From: Yamagishiella unicocca
Taxonomy: Eukaryota; Chlorophyta; Chlorophyceae; Chlamydomonadales; Volvocaceae
Reading direction: 5' to 3'
DNA: 64,000 nucleotides
Assembly: GCA_003116995.1 (NCBI GenBank)
Contig: BDSL01000002.1
Coordinates: 1,076,001-1,140,000 of the forward strand
Shown: piece after piece, positions 26,639 to 38,105 of the stretch
Layout of the letters: each line of letters begins with the position of its first letter
How positions within the stretch are numbered: the stretch's first letter is position 1
Notes under the pieces: model-generated
Told to the model about the DNA's origin: nothing
The model's input: the letters and a program-made list of their open reading frames with translations, nothing else
Database searches by the model: none
Position numbers and translations under genes: made by a program

Positions 26639-27728
26639 TGACGGGCAGGTACGATAAGTGGCAGCCAGGGCATGGCAGCCTTTTGCTGACTCCTTGAGAA
26701 CGCTGTACTGGAAAGCCATACAATATTTCAAGATCGTCGCAGAGCGGAAGGGCAATTTAGATTGGTCGAGGGCGTTGCTGTCCCAACGAGCGATAGGTTC
26801 AATGCACTCGTTCGCCTCTGTCAGATGTCCTAATACGTCTAGCTATGCACGTTGTATATAAGCACTTCCAATCAACAATACCGTTCCCGACTGGGCCTTT
26901 GGCTTGGGCTGATGGCTTAATGGGGCTTCCAGGAGGGCCTTACGTACTCAATGCCGCGTGCCACACCCATCACCCAACCAAGCCATTGCGGTGCTCCCGC
27001 ACTTCCTTCCACGGCCCGCTTCGCGCAAACCATGCCTCGTCACCCGCTCATCCGTGCCCTTCATAATCAGCCAGGTGTTACCCGTGCCCTTTGTAACAAG
27101 CTAGGTGTCACCACGGGCACTGCAACACACGTGTCGGCTGCAGGTACCGGGTCCGGCAAGTCAGCTTCAGCACCCCAGTGGGAAAGAGGCCCCTACAAAG
27201 GCCCTGATCCGCGCGCGTGTCATGGCCACGGTTCCAATTTTCCCGCCCAGCCTCCCGACACGCTGCCTTTACGGTGAACTCCCATGCGGCCGGCTACCGC
27301 ATCCTCCATTCGCCACACACAAGCGCGACCAGCAGGACCTCTCGCGGGTATGCTGCCTCCCAGCGCCGCTCGGTCAATGCAACCCGACAACCAAATGCAC
27401 TTGGAGAGCCAGCCACCGTCTGCTGCTGCAACTCCACACGAAACGGCAGAAGACGCCCGCCCGGTCCTCCACCAGCCGCCATCAACACACAGACCCAGCG
27501 CCTCTCGCCGCCATCCCAACACCGTACGAACCGACTCACCCCGCTCAACGCCCCAAGCCGCCCCCACCCACCAACAGCCGCGCTGCTGCACGCCGCCATC
27601 GAGCTCATACGCGCCAGCGGCGCAGCCGCCGGCGCCCCCCACCTCCTGTGGATTCGCGGATTCTCCTTAAACCCCCGCCTCCTGCGCGCATGCCGCGCCG
27701 CGCCGCGTCGCTCCCTCCCCCGCAGCCC
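26639..27728. other. Intergenic: CDA promoter and CTR 3' region
   Basis: The region runs from the CDA start to the CTR stop, both minus strand. AT-rich sequence near 26700-26880 probably holds the CDA promoter. The C-rich right part should be CTR 3' UTR. A dispersed short repeat (GTGGATTCGCGGATT) occurs near 27648. No gene is recognised despite several open frames. Confidence 0.45.
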
Positions 27729-30700
27729 TCACGCGCTGTGCACGCAGTTGCAGTCGCCCTCGCCCTCGATGCTGAGCAGCAGCGCCTCCTCCAACTCCTC
27801 GTCCGAAGTGGTGCGCTCCGGCAACCCGGCGCCGCCGTTCATGTGCGGCGGCCGCTTGTTCTGCGCCGCGCGGTCCCTGCGTTGCTGGTGCAGTATGGCT
27901 CCGTAGTTTTCCAGCACGTGGCCGAACAGCAGGGTGGCCACGATGTAGCCGGCGATGACGGCGCAGAAGAAGCCCACGTTGAAGGTCATGGCGATCAGCA
28001 TGTTGAAGTAGTCCAGAGTGAGGCTGACGCCTGGGGCGTGGAGTGGAGCGGCAGCGGATGAATCATACAGCAGAGTGGTGGTGAGGCAGGGTGGTGGAAT
28101 ACCGGTAGCAGAGTGGCAGGTTGATGAAGCCGGAGGAGGGTGATGGGGAGTTGAATGAATGTGCGGAAGGTGGCATGCGGAAGGTGGCATGCGGAGAGGG
28201 CCGGGCGCGGTAAGGCGCGCTTGGGGCGTGTCCACTATTGGAACGTGTGCAGGAGTGGGCGCATGCAGCCCGCCAGACGCAACGGTCTTCTCCCCGCTAT
28301 GTTGCTCTGCTCCTGCGGCCTGCCCCACCCGTGATCGCCGACTTGGCCAGTATCTCCCCCATCTGGCCGCTGCGAGGCCTCCACACGCTGGACACCCGCT
28401 CCGGCTCCATGCCGCTGAGGGCGCGCTCGTGGTTCCACTGCAGCACCAGCGCCCCCTTGATCGTCTTAAGCCCGGTGGCCACCACACCCATGGCCACGAT
28501 TGCGATCACGCTGAGGGCATACTGGCCTGAGGAGGCAACAGCGGCAGAGGAAGCAGCAGCAGAGGAAGCAGCAGCAGAGGAAGCAGCCGGTCAAGAAATA
28601 GCAGCGGGGGGAACCCAGCGGATGAGAGGACGTGGGAGGCGGAGGGATGAGCGTGGGCCGATGCACCGTAAGGAGCGGGCGAGGGATGAGAGACAGCGGT
28701 GACGCGCCGCGGCACGAGGGTTGTTGCTGAGGGTGGTGGTGGTGGTAGTGGTGGTGCTATTGGTGGTGGTGCTAGTTGTCGTGGTGGTGGTAGTGGTGGT
28801 GCTATTGGTGGTGGTGGTGGTGGTAGTGGTGGTGCTATTGGTGGTGGTGGTGGTAGTGGTTGCCGGGGTGGTGCTATTGGTGGTGGTGGTGGTGGTTGCC
28901 GGGGTGGTGCTATTGGTGGTGGTGGTGGTTGCCGGGGTGGTGCTATTGGTGGTGGTGGTGGTGCTATTGGTGGTGGTGGTGGTGGTGGTTGCCGGGGTGG
29001 TGCTATTGGTGGTGGTGGTGGTTGCCGGGGTGGTGCTATTGGTGGTGGTGGTGGTGGTGCTATTGGTGGTGGTGGTGGTGGTGGTTGCCGGGGTGGTGCT
29101 ATTGGTGGTGGTGGTGGTTGCCGGGGTGGTGCTATTGGTGGTGGTGGTGGTGGTGGTGGTGGTTGCCGGGGTGGTGCTATTGGTGGTGGTGGTGGTTGCC
29201 GGGGTGGTGCTATTGGTGGTGGTGGTGGTGGTGGTTGCCGGGGTGGTGCTATTGGTGGTGGTGGTGGTTGCCGGGGTGGTGCTATTGGTGGTGGTGGTGG
29301 TTGCCGGGGTGGTGCCGCGATGCTGGTGGCGACACCAGACGCTCCCGCAGCGCACCCTGGGTCATGGGTCGCCACTCCTTCCACAGCAGCAGCTCCTGCG
29401 TCCGCTGGTGGAAGTACATGAGCATGGAGGGCAGGTACCTGGCGCCCGAGGGCCGGGGGGCGGCGGGAGCGGAGCGGGTGAGCTCAGGGCTGGGGGACTG
29501 GGTGCAGCAGTGCGCGCCGCATCGGCCCTGTCCAGGCGGAGCAACGGCGGGGGGGCAATCCTACTGGACAGGCCTCCTCCTCCCTGCACCCCAGGTGAGG
29601 GCTGTCGCGGCAGCCATTACCTGGTATACACCACCCTTTAGTTTGCGTGGCTAGCTTGTCCAACACGGCCCCTCGGATTGCCTCTCCCAGTCCCCCGCCG
29701 CCGCCCCCACCCCCCCCGCCGCCCCCACCCCGCCGCTCACTTCTTGTCGTCCTCCGCGCACCACTCCGCCACGTCCTCGGGCCCCGCAGCGGTGCAGAAG
29801 GCCCAGAAGCTCTTGCACACCGCCATGTTGGGCATCTCGTGGCAGATGCCCGCCAGCGAGCCCAGCGGGTCGGGGCAGTCGGAGCGAGTGCAGTTGGCGC
29901 AGGCGGCCATGGGGTGATCGTCGCAGGCGGCGAGCACGGCCTTGTGGGTCGGGGACCAGGTGGGGGCACTGGCGACGAGGGGAAGCCGGGGCGGGCGGGA
30001 AGGAGGGGTTCGAGGAAGACCCGTGGATGCCCGAAAAAACCGTTTAGAACAGACGTTTTGAGATGCATGCTGGAGAACTGGGTTGGGGATACTAAAGCCG
30101 AAGGTCGTAATATGACCTTTGGCGGCTAAGCTTAAGCGGCTACGGCGAGACGACATGAGCGAGGACCCCGCGCGACGCACGGAAACGGGGTGGGAGGGTC
30201 AAGGAACGGGGGGCGCCGGCATTTTCTCAAGTGGGCGCAGACAGGAATGTAGTTGAAGTGGAGGAGGTGTACATGTAGGTGCCGGTGGTGGTGGTAGGTT
30301 ACCTCTTCGGGGCCCCCATACAGCTGAACGCGTGCCTGCGGTGCTCGCACACAAAGCTGCCGCCGCCGTCCCCACCCACCTCCACACAGCAGCGCCGCCC
30401 CCCCTGGCGCTGACCCCTCTCTCCCTCTCTGCCCCGCCCGCTCCGGCTCACCCCGGGATCGCCGGCTGCTCGGCGCACTGCCGCACCACGCTGCCCGCCT
30501 TGCACAGCGCCCTGTAGTTCTCGCAGCCGCGCATGCCCGGCATGTCGTGACACAGCGTGGCTAGCAGCACGAAGGGGCGGCAGTACTTGGCAGCCACACG
30601 GCCTCCACCCTGGGGCCAGTGGGGGCAGGGGCGGTGGGGGGGTCGGACGACGGGAAGAGGAGCGGCCGCGCGCTGAGATGGACGGGAGGGCCTCGCCCCG

Positions 30701-32980
30701 CTCCGAGCCCGAGGTGGAACGGTACCATGTGGAGCGCGTCCCCCCACCCATCCGTCCAGGTCACCCCAGGCGCGTCCTCCTTGCACCACTGCGTCCTCCC
30801 GTGCACCGGCCCGCAGCGCGCGACCCCGTCCATGCTCGGATCCACGCCTTCCCGCCTCTCCCCCTGCCGCTGCTGCCTCGTGTACCACCGCCACTGTCCT
30901 CCCGCCCGCCTCTCCGCCTCACACGGCAACCCGCGGCACTGCTTCCCGGCATCCTGCCCCATACGGCCTGCCCTGGCCCTGACCCAGGCCCTGGCCCAAC
31001 ACCTCACCCCTAAGCTTGCGCCCTAGCGGATGACCCCCTTCACACGTTGCTCCCGCCCTTTGTCGCTTCACGGGTTACTCCCTGACCCTCCCGCTCTTCA
31101 CCGCCCCTCCGACCCCCTCCCCTCCCTGCCGCGCCCCCGGCCCCGGCGCCGCCTCACCGCCTCACACGCCCTCGAGACGGCGCACCCCGGCATATCCGGC
31201 ATGGAGCCGCACAGCTTGTCGATATTGGCGAGCGCTAAGCTGTCCGGGTAGGTGTACGACGTGCACGACGGCTGCGTCGAGTCAGCTATGCACGGGTCAG
31301 CAGGCGGGGGCGGCGGCGGCGACTGGCCGTTTGACCCCGCCCCCGCGCCCCAGGCTGAGGCGGCGGTGCTGCTGCCGCCATCCCGCGGCCCGCTCACTCG
31401 CGGGGGCGGCAGGCACAGCGCCGGGGCCGCCGAGGGGGTCTCCGCCGCGCAGAAGTCTGCCCACGGCTCGCAGCCCGCCGCTGGCATCTGGGTGCAGCCG
31501 GCGGTGTAGGCCACTGCAGGGAGGGCGCGGATAAGGGGGGATGAGCCCGCGAGTGAGGGTGGCTGGGAGCGTTGAGAGCGCCAGCACGGGGGCGCCGGTG
31601 CTGGTCCTAGGGTCCAGAGCCGCCAGCTTGGGCTGCCGTGCGGTGGCGAATTCTTAGTGGGCACTGCCGCTGAGCGCCACCCGACCACCTTGGCCCAGGC
31701 GCCAGGGTTACGATGCTTACGCGGCCCACATGCCTAGCTGCATGGGCTGCTGGCGCCGGCAGCTCTGTGGAGTGTTGTGAGGTGGGCCGGTGCGGTGCTG
31801 CATCGCGGTGACGGACGCGCGTTGGCCGGGGGATGGAGGCCGGCCCGGGGGTCATGCGGAACCCGCTGCTCGCCGGCCTGTAATGGCACGAGCCTACCCG
31901 CCCAACCGCGCCGCGGGAACACCTGGCTGCTGCTCCCTGCAACATCAGCGCAACAGCACCTCAACCTCGCCCAGGGCCGTTCGGTCACCTGCCCACCGCC
32001 TCCCCCATCGCCGGTTTCTCCAACCCCGAGCTCCCCTCCACCCTCTCCCTCCCTGTCCAAGGCACCTGGCAACCCCCGGGCTTCTCCTCTATTCCCCTGG
32101 CGATTTCCTAAACCCAACCTATCCCGCTTAGGGGTAGACAGGGCTGCCGTAGTCACTTACGCAGCGGATCGGACGTGAGGCAGCTGTCGGCATTGCATAG
32201 GCTACACCCCGCCATGCGGTGGCCAGCTGTGCATGCGTTGGCCATGAAGGCCTGCGCTGCGCTGGTGCTCCAGACCGGGAATGCTTTGCTGGCCACGCAG
32301 CCGCCGTGATCCGCGTCTGACGCAAATTGTTGGCGGAACCTGTGTTGGCAGCGGCGGTTCAGCGGTCCGGATTGAAACATGGCCGTCGTGGCGGCGGATA
32401 AGGCGAGGGTTGCGGTGCGTGGGTCCAGGGCGGCATGAGGCGAGTACCTGGTTGTCTTGCTTCATGGGCGCATAACAAGGGTGTGCTGTGTGTGTAAGGC
32501 GCGTGCGGGGTAGGCGCGTGAGGGGTTCACACTTAAGCCTGTACGCTTGTAACGATCAAGTCCAATCATCCTGCCAGCTTAAATACTACCCGTGGTAGCG
32601 CAATGGATTTCGCTTTAATCTCGCTTCCCTGACAAAACGCAAGTCCGAACCCATCCGTGTGACACGACCCACGTCTTGCACTCGGGCAGGTCCGGCTGGT
32701 CAGCGCAGAGGGTTATGAAAAGACGGTCTGTAGAGCATAGCTGGGCGTCAAGCGCAGGGACGGCTGCGCTGCTGAAGCTGCATAGCCGGAAGACGCTGCA
32801 TGCCGGCGAGCGGTACGCGGCAAGGCCCACCGTGGCGCAGTATCCATGCAACGCCTGTGAATCCCAAGCGTACGTACTGCATATATCATAACCCCTGATG
32901 AGCGACAGATAGCTGCTGAGGAGGAGAAGCAGAGCGGCCGGGTGTGACACTGCCATAGCGGCGTCCGTGCACTCACACAC
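27729..32980 (-). CDS. CTR: CTR-family copper transporter with Cys-Met motifs
   Basis: Eight exons: 32980-32673, 32339-32161, 31513-31158, 30609-30452, 29968-29741, 29438-29356, 28526-28329, 28030-27729. They are phase-consistent and give 603 aa from the first ATG. The ATG at 32956 gives a better signal peptide (MAVSHPAALLLLLSSYLSLI) and 595 aa. The long extracellular part is Cys-rich with three CxxMxxMxxC motifs: CGSMPDMPGC (about 264-273), CHDMPGMRGC (301-310) and CHEMPNMAVC (376-385). Degenerate relatives are CTQMPAAGC and CADQPDLPEC. The CTR core follows: LMYFHQRTQELLLWKEWRPM, first membrane segment YALSVIAIVAMGVVATGLK, then YFNMLIAMTFNVGFFCAVIA with the MxxxM motif and a Gly-rich last helix. 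The C-terminus has CNC. This is the Chlamydomonas CTR1/CTR2 layout for plasma-membrane Cu(I) uptake. Confidence 0.95.
28724..29312. repeat. GGT-rich minisatellite array inside a CTR intron
   Basis: About 590 bp of (GGT)n blocks are interrupted by GCTATT and TTGCCGGGGT, forming a higher-order unit of about 30-36 bp repeated more than a dozen times. The array fills most of the 829-nt intron between CTR exons 6 and 7 and reads as (ACC)n in the transcript. It lacks stops in several frames and so produces long spurious open frames of Val-, Trp-, Gly-, Thr- or Pro-rich repeats. Confidence 0.95.
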
Positions 32981-33595
32981 GACGTACGCGCTTCTATTTC
33001 CAATACAATGACGTTATGGACCTTGTGCTGCCGAAGCACTCGCGTCTTTCAACAATCCCTTGCAGGAGTTGGAAGAGTCAGTTGGGTCACGGAGACCGCT
33101 ATGATCAAAGTGGGCTTTCTCGCTTTGTAACAAAGACAACAATCGCCATGGAAGTCAATTATAATTGGCAGTGTGCAGACAGAACTGCACTATATCCAAT
33201 GAAAAAAGAACGCAGAAGAGGAAGTGTCAATGTTAGACGTTGATTGTTCAAGAACGCACTAATGCAGAGATGCCTGTGGCGGTAAGCGGTGCCAACGATG
33301 TGACTGAAGCATCTGACCTTGGCCCACGCTCGTACCTCAGGCCACATTTGTACCATAAGCCCCGGAACACGGGGACTGGAGCCACTATAGCATTAGCATC
33401 TGAATAACGAAACAGGTGCTGCGTCAGATCACGTGCCAGTCTGGCTGATTAACAGGGGATGGTAGTGCTGGAACCAAACGGTGCTCAAACATTGTTGACA
33501 GCTCCGTCCTACACAAGCTCGTTCGAGCTCACATTGGTGTGATATGAACTAAATTCACATCTCCTGAGATTCTTAAACTCCCGCCAACCAAAACC
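32981..33595. promoter_or_regulatory. Shared divergent promoter region, CTR / coiled-coil gene, with GTAC motifs
   Basis: These 615 bp separate two divergent start codons. GTAC, the core of the Chlamydomonas copper-response element bound by CRR1, occurs at 32984, 33332 and 33350. The last two are 18 bp apart and about 350-370 bp upstream of the CTR start. The region is AT-richer than the flanking exons. Copper regulation is inferred from gene identity plus motif. Confidence 0.5.
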
Positions 33596-36500
33596 ATGAG
33601 CAGCAGCTTCGGCCTTGTTAGCAGAGCCTTGAAGGGCTTCACACAGATACCGAAGATTAAGGCAGCCCAGGACAAGGGACAACCAAAGTTGCCAGTCCAG
33701 CAGGAAGAAAGTAAGGCGGACATCGTGCGAGATGATGACAGGACGGCACCAGCCCCTGCCAACCAGGCGCCAGATCCTGTAACGCATAAGGAGGATAGCC
33801 CTCCGGCCTCAGCGATCAAGCGCAACCGCGGCAAGGAAGCAACTACAGCGACAAAGGCAGGTGGTGCAGCTCGTGGTCGTGTGGCAGCCGCTGCTGCCGG
33901 TGCAAAGGCCGCCGCCAACGATGATAAGCAAGAGGATGACCGGCCGCAGAGGCCGCAACGAGGTGTACGGGCACCCCCTGAGCCCGTTGTTGCCCAGGTG
34001 GCAACCAAGGCAGAACCTCAGGAGCAGGCGCAGCCGGCGCAGGTGCAGCCGGCGCAGGTGCAGCCGGCGCAGGTGCAGCCGGCGGCTGGCCGTGCTTCGC
34101 GGCCAGGGTCACAACGAAACAGCACGGGGGCGGCCGTACCGCGTTCGGGCGAGGAGATCTGGCAGTTAAACCTCCAGTTGGGGAAGCTCGCTGAAAAGCT
34201 GGGCGACCCGGAGGACGCAAAGCAGGGGCGGCGGCGGTACAAGAGCCCCACGCTGCAGGAGAAGCTCCACAAGCACTGGGGCGGGGTGGGTAGCCGGTAC
34301 CCCTCCCGTGACTTCCGACGCCCGTATCCACCGGCACCAACCAGCCTGCTTTCTACTTCCCACGCTCACCCATACCATCCTCCCTACCTCGTGTGTCGCG
34401 CTTGCACCTTACCGCATCATCGCCTTTGAGATGAACCCACTCCCATGCCCTGCCTTCCGACCTTCGCCGCTGTCGCAGACCTACGGCCAAATGTTGGAGA
34501 AGGAGTTTGCGCCCCTGGACGTGGAGGAGCCGCCGGCGCCAAAGTATGAGCCGCCGCTGTTCCTTGACGGTAAGCAACAGTGGGACCGGGAGTGACGCGC
34601 GCTGCAGTGCTCGCAGTGGCTTCTAGAACCCTGCAGCCCTGGGCACGGCTCTCAAGCTGAGGCCGCCAATCCTTTCGCAACGTAGCATTCCGTGATGTCC
34701 ATACTTGCGCACTGGGTGCAGAGAGCAACGACAGTGATGAAGAGGTGGCGCCGCCTCCCGAGAACGCCGACGGGGACAGTGGACAGGGGCTTGCGGCGGC
34801 CGGGGCCGCAACGGCGGCTTCCTCGCTTGCACCTGCACCAGCCAAGAAAGGCACCGCAGGCGCCGCCAAGGGTGCAGGGTGCAGCAAGCGCGCGGCTTCG
34901 GGCGGTGGCAAGAAGGGAGCCACGATGGCAGCGGCACCGGCGGCGGCGGTAGCAGCACCAGTGGTGGCGCCGGTGCCGTCAACTATGGTACTGGGCGGCG
35001 GCGAGGGGGCGGAGGGGCGCTGCCAGGCCGCGGATTCGCCGGAGGACGAGGGCGACATGGCGGAAGTCGAGGAGGCAGAGCGCGACGCGCCCCCCTCAGC
35101 GGGGCAGCAGCAGGACGAGGTCCAGGCCCAGCCACGGAGGGGCGCCCGAAAGGCAAAAGCCACGGACACAGACGCGCCGCCGGCGAAGGCTGCACCCAAG
35201 CGGCCCCCCGCAAGGCACGCAGGGAGGGGTGTTTGCCGTCGGCGTATTGTGCGGAGGGCTTGTGGGATTAGGGGCGAATGGCATCCCGCAAGCTGCAATG
35301 AACATGCCAGGCCTCCCAGGCAAGCTGCAATGAACATGCCAGGTCTCCCAGGCAAGCTGCAGCTTGGTCGGCAGCGCTGGTCGCTATGAACGGCGATGTG
35401 AGCGTGCCGGCCCTCGTCGTGCCGCCCCTCGTCGTGCCGCCCCTCGTCGTGCCGACTCTCGTGGCATGAGGGCTGGCAGGGTTCGTGACGCATGCGGGCG
35501 AGGGCGCGCAGCCGGTTGACAGGACGGGCTCCGCATTTAAGCTGAAGCGTGTCGATTAATCCCTGCCCTTGCTCCCCTCGGCCCGCCCTCATTCCTCCAC
35601 CCTCTTAATACACGCCAGGCTGCGGCCGGCGTAATATTAAATTAGTATTAATCCCTGTCCTTGCTCCCCTCAGGCGAACCGGCCGGGCTGCTGCGCCCGC
35701 GGGCCCCACGACGGCGGCGGCTGCGGACGCAGGTGCCGACGCAGCCGCAGAGGAGCACAGCGTGGCTGACCCCATGGAGGTACCCACGGCGTCCGGGCCG
35801 CCGCCGCCGCCGCCCCCGGCTGCCAATCCCAGCCGCATCAGGAAGAGCCACCTGCCGCCGAGCGTGGTTTTCGGCTCGGCCGGTGCCAAGCCGCCGTTGC
35901 CGCCGCCGCCGCCGTCCACCGCGGACACCATGGACGATACCGCGGCCGGCACCGGAGACGGGGTTGTCGGCGGCGGCGCTGCGGTGTCCAAGCGCACTCG
36001 TGACGCAGCCCCTTCTCTGGACGACAAGCTGCGCCAGAACAAGGCCTTCCGGCTGGAGCAGCAGCAGCTCAAAGAGCACGAGACGATGCGCCAGCGCACC
36101 GCCGACCTGGAGCTCAAGTGCAAGGAGTACGCTGTAAGGCGGGGGGGCGGAAACGGCGATGGGCTCGGGGCGGGACGACGGCTGCAGCTCGCATCGAAGG
36201 GCTAAGGCTGGAGAGTGACATCCAGTCGTTAACAACAATGCTGATGTAGTTGCTCCGGAAACGAAGCTCATGTGGGCAGCTTTTCCTTTTGAGGGGGGGG
36301 CACCTGCGCAATCGGATCCGGCCAAGCAGGCAAGCACACTTGCTCGGGCAGGTGCGGGACCTTGTCAAGTAGCGCTGGGCATGGCGGCCCGGAGCCCACT
36401 CGAGGGCCCCCACACGCGCGTGTCATGGGGCTGCCTCCGCTGTCGCTGCAGGAGACCGTCAAGCAGCTGCAGGGCGAGGTCAAGGTCGCGGAGCGCAAGG

Positions 36501-37088
36501 CCGCGCAGGTGGAGAAGGACCGCAGCCGCGAGGCGAACGAGCTGTCGACGGCGCAGCGCGAAAACGAGCGGCTCAAGGCCGCCCTGGAGGAGCGGGACGA
36601 GAAGGTGCGGTTGTGGGGACTGGATTGATCGCACATGGGCTGTCTGCTGCCATCACACGGCTACCGCCGCACCGCTGTCCCACTAGGCCCAACGTCCTTT
36701 GCCAGAAATGCTTCACGGGGAATGGGTGGCGGGCTATTTCCGCGTCGGGGCCCGCGGCTCAGCTGCACTTCACTTGCACCTCACGACCGCTACAATGGGC
36801 AGTAACTGTTACAGTGGGCAGCAACTGTTACAGTGGGCAGTAACTGTTACAGTAGGCTCCAGGACTGAAGGTAGAGCCATCGGATAACAGTGCTGCCGCT
36901 GCTGTGCGCGGGTCCTTCCGCAGGTCGCCAGCCTCAAGGAGGAGGTCAAGCAGGCCAAGGCGCGCGAGGCCAAAACGGCCAAGCACGCGGAGAGCATCAT
37001 GCAAGAGTGGATAGGGGGGGAGTCGAACATGCTTGCGCAGAAGCAGCAGCAGATTGACAAGTTCATGAAGGGTGTGCAGCGCGGGTAG
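33596..37088 (+). CDS. Unrecognised Ala/Lys-rich coiled-coil protein
   Basis: Six exons: 33596-34285, 34479-34569, 34722-35228, 35733-36133, 36452-36604, 36924-37088. They are phase-consistent and give 668 aa; the junction 35228/35733 is the least certain. I do not recognise a family. Visible features: a basic N-terminus (MSSSFGLVSRALKGFTQIPK); long Ala/Lys/Glu/Pro disordered stretches; a 5-residue repeat QPAQV, four times, near residues 145-165; a conserved-looking SGEEIWQLNLQLGKLAEKLG helix; YGQMLEKEFAPLDVEEPPAP; an acidic SNDSDEE; a poly-Pro tract; and a C-terminal coiled coil of about 150 residues (LRQNKAFRLEQQQLKEHETM through LAQKQQQIDKFMKGV). This suggests a nuclear or cytoskeletal scaffold, but no function can be assigned. 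It is head-to-head with CTR. Confidence 0.75.
36797..36856. repeat. About 20-bp triplicate in an intron
   Basis: Three imperfect tandem copies of a 20-bp unit (GGGCAGTAACTGTTACAGTG) lie in the intron between the last two exons of the coiled-coil gene. Each copy contains the near-palindrome ACTGTTACAGT. Confidence 0.8.
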
Positions 37089-37580
37089 CGGGGCCCCGAC
37101 GACGGCGGCGCTCCAGCAAGTCCAGGAGGCCGTATCCAGGAGGGCGCGCGAGGGGCAAGACGCCGCGCCGTGGTTCAAATGTTGTTTGGTTGAAGAGCAG
37201 GGTGGGACGGCGCTGGGTGTTAGGGTCGCAGTGGTCCAAGGCCCGAGTAGCCGCAAGCGTTTCATCCGTCTTATGTGAGAAGCATCGCATGCGTTGAAAG
37301 TGTGTGGTTTGGGTCCGGGTAAGCTTGGACGGGAGCCATTCTCGTCCTACTCGCTACTGTCAGTTTGCCCTGTGGGTGCGCGCATGGCGAATTTCTTGGT
37401 AGGTTCGCTCATCTAAGGAATGTGAACAAGGCGGGTCGTGCGTGAATGCAGCAATTAGGATGTGCGATGTACGTGTTTCCGATAGCGTGTTCTTTGCGGA
37501 AGTTGCGGCGTGTATGTATTGGGGCCTAGGGCCTTGCTAGGCACCGCCGGAGTTGGGATTCAGCAGGTTCGGAGGAGCGA

Positions 37581-37585
37581 TTACA
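37581..37585 (-). terminator. Candidate polyadenylation signal TGTAA for chlorophyllase gene
   Basis: Minus-strand TGTAA lies about 520 nt past the stop at 38106. It is a motif and distance call. Confidence 0.4.
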
Positions 37586-37708
37586 AAACAGCCGGGCGAA
37601 TCCTGTCGGGTAGGGAGGTCCCGCGATTTGGAACAGTAAGTTAACACCTCGAAATTGCACTGTGGTGTCGTGCCCTCTCCTAGTAAGGCCCGACGACGAC
37701 CTCGGAGC

Positions 37709-37713
37709 TGTAA
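37709..37713 (+). terminator. Candidate polyadenylation signal TGTAA for coiled-coil gene
   Basis: TGTAA lies about 620 nt past the stop at 37088. It is a motif and distance call. Confidence 0.4.
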
Positions 37714-38105
37714 CGTAGGCCTCGCAACTCGTGGCGCGGTGTCCTAACTCCGAGGGAGGGCCATCTGCTGTTTGCAACCATTAGAATGCGCGTCCCCGCC
37801 CACCTACCCACCCCGGCCAGGTGCCCTCGTCGCGGAGCGTCGCGTTGTCGGCAGCACACCCAATATTCAACCACAGCCCCTACGTCTGCCCCTCGCGGCG
37901 CAACCGATGCAAAGGCACACACATCCCCAGCACATGCGCCGCTGGTGGCATTCACCCTCGGGTCGAAATTCCCGTGGATCCTCGCAGCTCGGCTTCGCTA
38001 ACACACGCCACTCTTGTCTTCCTCCACTCACACGCTTCCGCTCTCCCCGATAGCCGCCCCCTTCAAGGCCCAAGATGATGTCGGGTCTTCTCGCCCCTGC
38101 CCCCA

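Larger units (their letters stand above)
37089..38105. other. Convergent 3' region, coiled-coil gene / chlorophyllase
   Basis: About 1 kb lies between two convergent stops. The plus-strand TGTAA (37709) lies beyond the minus-strand one (37581), so the two 3' UTRs probably overlap. No coding sequence is recognised. Confidence 0.5.

Noticed and set aside
28506..29654. Open frames of 240-306 codons made of Val, Gly, Trp, Thr or Pro repeats
   Set aside because: They come from the GGT array inside a CTR intron. Every frame is open because the repeat has no stop, and no non-repeat domain is attached.
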